Shown here one piece after another: positions 1 through 4,772 of a DNA stretch of 8,966 nt. How positions within the stretch are numbered: the first letter of the stretch is position 1; each line of letters opens with the position of its first letter. The notes beneath the pieces were generated by a model, which did no database searches, was not told the DNA's origin, and saw only the letters and a program-made list of their open reading frames with translations. The stretch is from contig CALPUT020000084.1 of the NCBI GenBank assembly GCA_943326825.2, forward strand, positions 1-8,966. Reading direction: 5' to 3'. The translations under genes were made by a program, and so were the position numbers. The DNA is from Chryseobacterium gleum (GTDB taxonomy: Bacteria; Bacteroidota; Bacteroidia; Flavobacteriales_D; Crocinitomicaceae).

Positions 1-410
1 ACAATGCAGATTTATCAGATGCAGTATTTTCTTTTGAAGCAGAAATTGATAGTATCAATACAAACAATGAGCAAAGAGATGGTCATTTGAAAAGTCCAGA
101 TTTCTTTGATGCTGCAAATCACCCTAAATTGTCTTTCAAATCAACTGGTTTTACTAAAAAAGGTGATGATTTTGAATTAGTAGGAGATTTTACATTAAGA
201 GGAAATACAAAACAAGTTACTTTGACAGCAGAATATTCTGGAAGTGCTGTTGATCCTTATGGAAATGAAAAACATGGTTTTGAAATTTCTGGAAAAATCA
301 GTCGTAAAGAATTTGGTTTAGAATTCCACGCAGTTACTGAAGCTGGAAATGTAGTAGTATCTGATGAGGTTAAATTATTAGTAAATGCTCAATTTGCGAA
401 AGTAAACTAA
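1..410 (+). CDS. YceI family protein, 5'-truncated by the window edge
   Basis: The open frame runs in from the left edge (first whole codon at nt 3) to TAA at 408-410, giving 135 visible C-terminal residues. The fragment has the hallmarks of the YceI/lipocalin-like fold: an early segment reading SINTNNEQRDGHLKSPDFF, then a strand KLSFKSTGF, then a DFTLRGNTKQVTL strand and a C-terminal FGLEFHAVTEAGNVVVSDEVKL segment. YceI proteins are usually about 170-220 residues, periplasmic or secreted, and form a beta-barrel that binds a polyisoprenoid-type lipid; the start and any signal peptide would lie left of this window. A TTG at 87 could be mistaken for a start, but the conserved family sequence continues upstream of it. 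The physiological role of this copy cannot be read from the fragment. A strong hairpin terminator follows 21 nt after the stop. Confidence 0.93.
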   Translation, partial: NADLSDAVFSFEAEIDSINTNNEQRDGHLKSPDFFDAANHPKLSFKSTGFTKKGDDFELVGDFTLRGNTKQVTLTAEYSGSAVDPYGNEKHGFEISGKISRKEFGLEFHAVTEAGNVVVSDEVKLLVNAQFAKVN

Positions 411-431
411 GAACTAAGAACAAACAAATAA

Positions 432-468
432 AAAAATCCCCATTGAGAAATTCTTAATGGGGATTTTT
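432..468 (+). terminator. Rho-independent terminator of the yceI-like gene (hairpin A)
   Basis: A 16-bp stem (432-447 with 453-468) includes one G-U pair and closes on a 5-nt loop (448-452). The outer arms are AAAAATCCCCATT and AATGGGGATTTTT, so it ends in a T run on either strand. It lies 21 nt past the YceI stop. It has the same length and loop geometry as the hairpin after hipA. Confidence 0.85.
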
Positions 469-469
469 A

Positions 470-521
470 GTTAATATATTATCTTTTATAGGAATATTTT
501 ACTATATTTGGTTAATATATT
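470..521 (+). promoter_or_regulatory. Candidate HipB operator: two 11-nt direct repeats flanking the hipBA promoter
   Basis: GTTAATATATT occurs at 470-480 and again at 511-521, 41 nt apart start to start (about four helical turns), on either side of the TATATTTG element. Each copy contains the palindrome AATATATT, extended to TAATATATTA in the first. HipB-type antitoxins usually autoregulate by binding palindromic sites at their own promoter, and the placement fits. The AT-rich background makes chance repeats fairly likely, so this is a suggestion only. Confidence 0.3.
503..510 (+). promoter_or_regulatory. Bacteroidota-type -7 promoter element for hipBA
   Basis: TATATTTG matches the TAnnTTTG -7 consensus of Bacteroidota sigma-A promoters. 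No clear TTG-type -33 element is seen about 20 nt upstream. Transcription would begin near 515-518, about 12 nt before the ATG at 529. This argues against the TTG at 508, which overlaps the promoter, being the start codon. Confidence 0.6.
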
Positions 522-528
522 GCCCTTT

Positions 529-816
529 ATGCTAAATTTCTCACTTACAAAAAATCCATTTGATGTAATGCTTATGATAGCAAAACGTCATAAAGTTTTA
601 CGTAAAAAAGCTGGTTTTTCTCAACAAGAGTTAGCTGATCGTTCAGGTGTTTCATTAGGTAGTATTAAAAGATTTGAACGGACAGGATTAATTTCTCTTG
701 AATCTCTATTAAAATTATCTCATCTTTTAAATCGCTTAGATGATTTCGATAAACTATTGGAAGATCAAAATAATTTAGAAGATATCGAAAAATTATTTAG
801 TGATAAAACGCGTTGA
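529..816 (+). CDS. hipB: HipB-like XRE-family antitoxin / transcriptional repressor
   Basis: A 95-residue protein of the xenobiotic-response-element HTH family. The start is placed at ATG 529 (MLNFSLTKNP) because the longer frame would start with TTG inside the promoter, and because Bacteroidota HipB proteins typically begin with a similar FSLTKNP segment. The helix-turn-helix spans about residues 24-55: LRKKAGFSQQELADRSGVSL with the recognition helix around GSIKRFE. The acidic C-terminal tail (LLEDQNNLEDIEKLFSDK) is a plausible toxin-binding or flexible region. In the family, HipB binds the HipA kinase, neutralises it and represses the shared promoter. The stop (TGA 814-816) is one base from the hipA ATG at 818, indicating translational coupling. 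The family and pairing are secure; autoregulation here is inferred. Confidence 0.9.
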   Translation: MLNFSLTKNPFDVMLMIAKRHKVLRKKAGFSQQELADRSGVSLGSIKRFERTGLISLESLLKLSHLLNRLDDFDKLLEDQNNLEDIEKLFSDKTR

Positions 817-817
817 A

Positions 818-2047
818 ATGGTGCAAATAAATAAAATAATTGTTTCTCTTAATTTTGAAAAAAACAACGAAATTGAAGTTGGTGAATTAATTGCTGATAA
901 AAAAGAGATCTATTTTAAATATTATAAATCTTTTATAGATAAAGGAATTGAAATTTCGCCTTTAAAACTAAATTTATCCAATAAGATTTATCAAGCAGAA
1001 CCGATTCCTTTCGATAGATTATTTGGTGTTTTTTCTGACTCACTTCCTGATGGTTGGGGAAAATTGTTAGTTGATCGAAAATTAATTTCAGAAGGGATAA
1101 ATCTAAATGAAATATCGAATTTAGATAGGTTATCTTTTGTTGGGTTAAATGGGTTGGGAGCGTTAACATATAGACCTATTTTTTCTGAACATTTTTTTGA
1201 AAGAGAAAGTTTGGAATTAGATATTATAAGCAATGAAGTAAAAGAAGTTTTAGAAGGTAAAAGTTTCGATTTATTAGAAGATTTATATAATCTTGGAGGT
1301 TCATCAGGTGGAGCAAGACCAAAAATTATGGTAGGCTATAACCCCAAAACAGATCATTTGGTCTATGGAAAAAATGTTTTACCTGAAGGATATGAACATT
1401 GGATAATAAAATTTCCCTCCACTCAAGATAGAGTAGACATAGCGAATATTGAGTATGCATATTATAAAATGGCTAATGCTGTTGGCCTTGAGATGAGTGA
1501 GTCTAAACTTTTTACGGGTAAATCTGGAAACGTTTATTTTGGAACAAAACGTTTTGATCGAATTAAAGATGCTAGATTTCATATGCATTCTGCTGCTGGT
1601 TTAATGAATGATAATTTTAGATTGAGCAATTTAGATTATGGACACTTGATGGATTGTGCATTTCTACTTGAGAAAGATATACGTGCATACGATAAAGTGT
1701 TAGCATTGGCAGCATTTAATGTTTTTTCAAATAATAGAGATGATCACAGCAAAAACTTTTCATTTTTGATGGATAGAAATGGAAAATGGAAATTTGCACC
1801 AGCCTATGATTTAACTTTTTCTAGTTCATCTCATGGTTTTCATAGTACAATGATTGCTGGAGAGAGCAAACAACCAAGCACCTCTGATTTAATGAAATTA
1901 GTAAATCACTTTAGAATAGCGAACGGTGATAAGATTATAAAAAGTATGAAAGAGGTTGTTTCAAATTGGGAATATTTTGCAAAAGAAGCGAATGTAGAAA
2001 CTGCTTCAAGGAAAATAATTTCAGATGCAATTAGAAAAGTAAAATAA
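818..2047 (+). CDS. hipA: HipA-family serine/threonine kinase toxin
   Basis: A 409-residue, full-length HipA: an N-terminal HipA subdomain (about 1-110, with SLPDGWGKLL near 75-84) is followed by the kinase-like HipA_C domain. Visible motifs are GGSSGGARPK at 160-169 (the flexible loop with the regulatory serine, S162 or S163), K198 in IIKFP (ATP-binding lysine), FGTKRFDR at 241-248, the catalytic loop NRDDHSKN at 306-313 (D308 catalytic, N313 metal) and AYD at 329-331 (D331 metal). All catalytic positions look intact. In E. coli, HipA phosphorylates glutamyl-tRNA synthetase and induces growth arrest and persistence; the target here is unknown. ATG 818 follows the hipB stop by one base. A GTG at 800 inside hipB would add six residues but is less likely. 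The single-chain architecture sets it apart from split HipBST systems. Confidence 0.93.
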   Translation: MVQINKIIVSLNFEKNNEIEVGELIADKKEIYFKYYKSFIDKGIEISPLKLNLSNKIYQAEPIPFDRLFGVFSDSLPDGWGKLLVDRKLISEGINLNEISNLDRLSFVGLNGLGALTYRPIFSEHFFERESLELDIISNEVKEVLEGKSFDLLEDLYNLGGSSGGARPKIMVGYNPKTDHLVYGKNVLPEGYEHWIIKFPSTQDRVDIANIEYAYYKMANAVGLEMSESKLFTGKSGNVYFGTKRFDRIKDARFHMHSAAGLMNDNFRLSNLDYGHLMDCAFLLEKDIRAYDKVLALAAFNVFSNNRDDHSKNFSFLMDRNGKWKFAPAYDLTFSSSSHGFHSTMIAGESKQPSTSDLMKLVNHFRIANGDKIIKSMKEVVSNWEYFAKEANVETASRKIISDAIRKVK

Positions 2048-2083
2048 AAATTCCCAATTGAGAAAAGCTCGATTGGGAATTTT
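2047..2083. terminator. Bidirectional terminator between convergent hipA and metB (hairpin B)
   Basis: A 16-bp stem (2047-2062 with 2068-2083) has one G-U pair and a 5-nt AAAAG loop. The outer arms are AAAATTCCCAAT and ATTGGGAATTTT, so each strand ends in a T run. The left arm begins at the last base of the hipA stop codon. It sits between two convergent genes and can serve both. Confidence 0.83.
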
Positions 2084-2129
2084 AAATATTTAGTATCAAT
2101 CTAAAACTTCATCTCAGGCTTCATCTAAA

Positions 2130-3269
2130 TTAACCCAAAGCCTGCTTCAAATCATCTATTAAATCTTCGACATCTTCAATACCAACACTTAAACGAATCA
2201 ATGAATCAACAATTCCTGATTTTTCTCTTTCTACTTTTGGAATGGAGGCATGTGTCATCGTTGCTGGGTGACCAATTAATGATTCAACACCTCCTAGAGA
2301 TTCAGCTAAAGCAAACAATTCTACTCTTTTGACGATTTCATGCGCATCTTCTAATTTATTTCCTTTTAATGAAAATGAAATCATTCCACCAAAACCGCTC
2401 ATTTGTTTTTTAGCAATTTCATGATTTGGATGTGTTTCAAATCCAGGCCAATAAACGTTTTCTACTTTTGGATGAGTTTTTAAAAAATGAGCAATTTTCT
2501 CTCCATTTTCACAATGACGTTGCATACGAATGTGTAAAGTTTTGATACCTCTCAAAACCAAGAAAGAATCCATTGGTGCAGTAACAGCTCCTGATGAATT
2601 TTGAATGCGGTACATTTCTTTCGCAATCTCATCATTTGACGTTACTAAAGCTCCCATAACAACATCTGAGTGTCCTCCCAAATATTTGGTAGCTGAATGC
2701 ATCACGATATCAGCACCTAAATCCAAAGGGTTTTGTAAATAAGGAGTTGCGAACGTATTGTCTACAGCTAACATTGCATTTGCTTTTTTTGCAACTTTTG
2801 CCATTTCTTCGATATCTACTATATTCATCATTGGGTTTGTTGGTGTTTCGACCCAAATTAATTTTGTTTTCTCGTTCACGAAACCTTCAACATTTGCAAC
2901 ATTATTCATGTCTACAAAATGAAATACAATACCATATTTTTCAAAAATCGTTTTGAATAAACGGTATGAACCACCATATAAATCGTTTGTTGAAATTACT
3001 TCATCTCCAGGATTTAGCATTTTGATGATACAATCAATGGCAGCTAAACCTGAACCAAAACAAGCTCCATATTTTCCATTTTCTATAGCAGCGATATTTT
3101 TCTCTAAAGCATCACGCGTTGGATTCAATGTTCTAGAATATTCATATCCTTTATGATTTCCAATACCATCTTGAACATAAGTCGAAGTTTGATAAATTGG
3201 AGTCATGATTGCGCCTGTAGCAGGATCAGGTTGAACACCAGCATGTATGGCTTTAGTACCGAATTTCAT
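2130..3269 (-). CDS. metB: Cystathionine gamma-synthase/lyase-type PLP enzyme (trans-sulfuration)
   Basis: A 379-residue cytosolic protein of the Cys/Met-metabolism PLP-dependent family, of normal length. Visible signatures are YSRTLNPT at 44-51, the phosphate-binding SGLAAI at 73-78, NDLYGGSYRLF at 95-105, D170 in the AVDNTFATPYLQNP segment (pyridine-N partner), the Schiff-base lysine K195 in HSATKYLGGHSD, and SLGGVESL 324-331 with MTH 338-340 and RLSVGIED 359-366 for substrate carboxylate binding. Such enzymes condense O-acyl-homoserine with cysteine to give cystathionine (MetB) or cleave cystathionine to cysteine. Sequence alone does not separate synthase from lyase, so the symbol is the best guess within the pair. 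It is monocistronic: its own promoter is at 3308-3315, the leader is about 33 nt, and it converges on hipA. No S-box or other riboswitch fits in the short leader. Confidence 0.92.
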   Translation of the reverse strand: MKFGTKAIHAGVQPDPATGAIMTPIYQTSTYVQDGIGNHKGYEYSRTLNPTRDALEKNIAAIENGKYGACFGSGLAAIDCIIKMLNPGDEVISTNDLYGGSYRLFKTIFEKYGIVFHFVDMNNVANVEGFVNEKTKLIWVETPTNPMMNIVDIEEMAKVAKKANAMLAVDNTFATPYLQNPLDLGADIVMHSATKYLGGHSDVVMGALVTSNDEIAKEMYRIQNSSGAVTAPMDSFLVLRGIKTLHIRMQRHCENGEKIAHFLKTHPKVENVYWPGFETHPNHEIAKKQMSGFGGMISFSLKGNKLEDAHEIVKRVELFALAESLGGVESLIGHPATMTHASIPKVEREKSGIVDSLIRLSVGIEDVEDLIDDLKQALG

Positions 3270-3307
3270 AAGTATGTAATATTGTTTGTGTTTATTAATG
3301 TTTGAAA

Positions 3308-3315
3308 CAAAGTTA
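3308..3315 (-). promoter_or_regulatory. Bacteroidota-type -7 promoter element for metB
   Basis: On the minus strand these bases read TAACTTTG, an exact match to TAnnTTTG, about 39 nt before the metB ATG. The expected transcription start is near 3300. No clear -33 TTG element is seen upstream, and the leader has no Shine-Dalgarno sequence, as is usual in this phylum. Confidence 0.6.
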
Positions 3316-3346
3316 TTCGATTTCTTATAAATAGAGAAGATTTTTT

Positions 3347-3405
3347 AATTATAAAACCCATGAAAAATTAAAATTATAATTTAATTTTTCATGGGTTTTA
3401 TAATT
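3347..3405. terminator. Large palindromic terminator-like hairpin, copy 1 (3' of the ATPase gene)
   Basis: A perfect 26-bp inverted repeat (3347-3372 with 3380-3405) is separated by a 7-nt loop (3373-3379). The core is built from CCCATGAAAAATTAAA and its complement. It ends the minus-strand ATPase gene: the stop codon and last two codons (3398-3406) lie almost wholly inside the right arm. It separates that gene from the metB promoter. The minus-strand T tract is interrupted (GGGTTTTATAATT), so it may be a weaker terminator than copy 2. Confidence 0.75.
3353..3399 (+). repeat. 47-nt palindromic direct repeat, copy 1
   Basis: This copy matches 4574-4620 at 46 of 47 positions; the single difference is in the loop (A at 3379, C at 4600). 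The two copies start 1,221 nt apart and bracket exactly one gene, the AAA ATPase. Similarity fades just outside into A/T runs of different length plus a shared ATA. Confidence 0.95.
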
Positions 3406-4558
3406 TTTTAATGATGTTAAGTATCTCATTTAGAGAAATAACTTCTATAGTAGGTTTTAAAAAATAGCTTTCTGTTTCTGGCACAACAACATAACAGTGT
3501 TTTAGTCCTAAATCATTTATGCTTATTTCATTTCCAACACTAATCTTTGGATTTGAATTGAATTTTATTTCGATTCCCATAATTGGTTTTAAATTTCTAC
3601 ATACAATTAAATCCAACTCTGCACCTTGTTGCGTTCTGTAGTAATTTAAGGTATAGCCATCAGGTAATACTCCGTTTATTTGCTCGATTACATAACCTTC
3701 CCATGAATTACCTATTATTGGATTACCAAATAAGTGTTCCATATCATCTATTTCTAATAAACTATGTAACAATCCAGTATCTCTGATGTATATTTTGGGA
3801 GATTTCACCAATCGTTTGCTGGTATTAAAGTAATAAGGTTCTAAAAGACGAACGATATATGCATGTTCTAAAAAGTCTATTTGTTTTTTAATGGTTGGAC
3901 CACTTAATCCAAGTGATTTTGATAAAAGTTGATGATTCAATTGTTGACCATGAACATGGCTAATCATTCTAAAAAGTCGATGTATGTCTGTTATTTTACT
4001 CTGTAAACCCAATAAAGGTAAATCTCTTTCAATGTAGGTTTGAATAAAAGATCTTCTCCATCTTTTGCTTTTTGAAATAGATTCGGTTAATAATGCTTCT
4101 GGGTAACCACCATTTAACCAATGTTTTTGATATGAAATAAGTGATTTAATTTCTTCAAAATGAAATGGGGTTAATTCTTTATAATAGATCCTACCGGCTA
4201 ACGATTCGGAACTGTCTCTTATTAATTCTGGCGATGCAGAACCTAATAATATAAAGCGTGCAGGCTCTCTATTTTGATCAATTGCTGCTCGTATTATTGG
4301 AAACAATTCTTTTTTGATTTGCACTTCATCAATGATGATGCATTTATCTTGATTATTTTCAAAAAACAGCATCGGATCTGTAAGTTTTGCTAAATCTCTC
4401 GGATTTTCTAAATCTAATAAAACAGTTTCTTTTTTAATTTCTTTCAATAATAATTTAGCAATAGTTGTTTTTCCAACTTGTCTTGGTCCAACAATACCTA
4501 GAACTGGGAACTCATGGATTATTTCCAGTAATTCATTAAAAATATATCTTGCTATCAT
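3398..4558 (-). CDS. AAA_14 / DUF4143 ATPase
   Basis: A 386-residue protein with the two-part architecture of AAA_14 plus DUF4143 proteins. The N-terminal ATPase has Walker A GPRQVGKT at 24-31, Walker B IIIDE at 74-78 (D77, E78) and a sensor-like GSAS at 106-109, followed by ESLAGRI, ELTPFHFEEI and LNGGYPEALL, all typical of the family. The middle part (about 165-270) looks like a winged helix (SLGLSGPTIKKQIDFLEHAY). The C-terminal part has a PD-(D/E)XK-nuclease-like pattern: E287, AELDLIV with D316, and IEIKF with E330 and K332. The family is multicopy and its function is not settled. The start is set at ATG 4558 (MIARYIF); an in-frame ATG at 4582 lies inside the upstream palindrome and adds residues unlike the family. 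It stands alone between the two 47-nt palindromes, suggesting recent acquisition or mobility. Confidence 0.88.
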   Translation of the reverse strand: MIARYIFNELLEIIHEFPVLGIVGPRQVGKTTIAKLLLKEIKKETVLLDLENPRDLAKLTDPMLFFENNQDKCIIIDEVQIKKELFPIIRAAIDQNREPARFILLGSASPELIRDSSESLAGRIYYKELTPFHFEEIKSLISYQKHWLNGGYPEALLTESISKSKRWRRSFIQTYIERDLPLLGLQSKITDIHRLFRMISHVHGQQLNHQLLSKSLGLSGPTIKKQIDFLEHAYIVRLLEPYYFNTSKRLVKSPKIYIRDTGLLHSLLEIDDMEHLFGNPIIGNSWEGYVIEQINGVLPDGYTLNYYRTQQGAELDLIVCRNLKPIMGIEIKFNSNPKISVGNEISINDLGLKHCYVVVPETESYFLKPTIEVISLNEILNIIKKL

Positions 4559-4562
4559 ATTG

Positions 4563-4570
4563 TAAATATA
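4563..4570 (-). promoter_or_regulatory. Weak candidate -7 element for the ATPase gene
   Basis: The minus strand reads TATATTTA, one base off the TAnnTTTG consensus, ending 4 nt before the ATG at 4558. If used, the mRNA would be almost leaderless. It abuts the T tract of palindrome copy 2, so AT-richness alone could explain it. Confidence 0.25.
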
Positions 4571-4623
4571 AAAAAAACCCATGAAAAATTAAAATTATAC
4601 TTTAATTTTTCATGGGTTTTTTT
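4571..4623. terminator. Large palindromic terminator hairpin, copy 2 (after the envelope operon)
   Basis: A perfect 23-bp stem (4571-4593 with 4601-4623) carries a 7-nt loop (4594-4600). On the minus strand it ends in GGG followed by eight T's, a good intrinsic terminator for the operon whose last stop is at 4773. It lies just upstream of the ATPase start. Confidence 0.78.
4574..4620 (+). repeat. 47-nt palindromic direct repeat, copy 2
   Basis: This is the second copy of the 3353-3399 repeat, with one difference in 47 positions, located in the loop. Because the unit is a palindrome, the pair can equally be read as direct or inverted copies; the loop base assigns direct orientation. Confidence 0.95.
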
Positions 4624-4659
4624 ATACAGGTAATAAGCTTTGTTCTATATTCTGCGTTT

Positions 4660-4741
4660 CCCCCTCCAAAGGGGGAAGAAGTTCATACATATTTTTTAGT
4701 GTAAATTTTCGGATATCTATGTCTTCCCCCTTTGGAGGGGG
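4660..4741. repeat. REP-doublet-like inverted repeat, 20-bp arms
   Basis: CCCCCTCCAAAGGGGGAAGA at 4660-4679 is the exact reverse complement of 4722-4741, with a 42-nt spacer (4680-4721). Each arm can also form its own small hairpin (CCCCC with GGGGG around TCCAAA). The right arm is followed by TTAGGGGGAGG (4742-4752). Two short GC-rich palindromes in inverted orientation in an otherwise AT-rich intergenic strip match the layout of REP doublets (REPINs). It carries no coding sequence and lies between the envelope operon and its probable terminator. Confidence 0.7.
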
Positions 4742-4772
4742 TTAGGGGGAGGATGTTATTAATTTAAAATTT

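Noticed and set aside
508..528. TTG start for the hipB gene giving a 102-residue product
   Set aside because: The TTG is part of the TATATTTG promoter element, and the family N-terminus matches a start at ATG 529.
933..1588. Minus-strand open frames inside hipA
   Set aside because: They are short, have no recognisable domains, and overlap a gene with intact kinase motifs.
529..2047. HipBST-type split toxin system
   Set aside because: The HipA N-terminal subdomain and kinase domain are in one 409-residue chain, so there is no separate HipS or HipT.
2107..2126. Direct repeat CTTCATCT (2107-2114 and 2119-2126) after the metB stop
   Set aside because: Two 8-nt copies 12 nt apart in a short intergenic strip are easily chance; there is no structure or further copies.
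2747..3156. Plus-strand open frames inside metB
   Set aside because: They are antisense shadows of a clearly conserved enzyme, with low-complexity or unrecognisable products.
3270..3346. A methionine/SAM riboswitch in the metB leader
   Set aside because: The predicted leader is only about 33 nt, and no S-box-like or other structured element is visible.
3361..3373. Mini-ORF ATG AAA AAT TAA inside the palindromes, readable on both strands
   Set aside because: It is a by-product of the palindrome's sequence, encodes only three residues, and nothing supports translation.
3347..4623. Insertion sequence with terminal inverted repeats around the ATPase gene
   Set aside because: The enclosed protein is an ATPase of the DUF4143 type, not a transposase; each flank is a complete palindrome rather than a terminal repeat, and no target-site duplication is evident.
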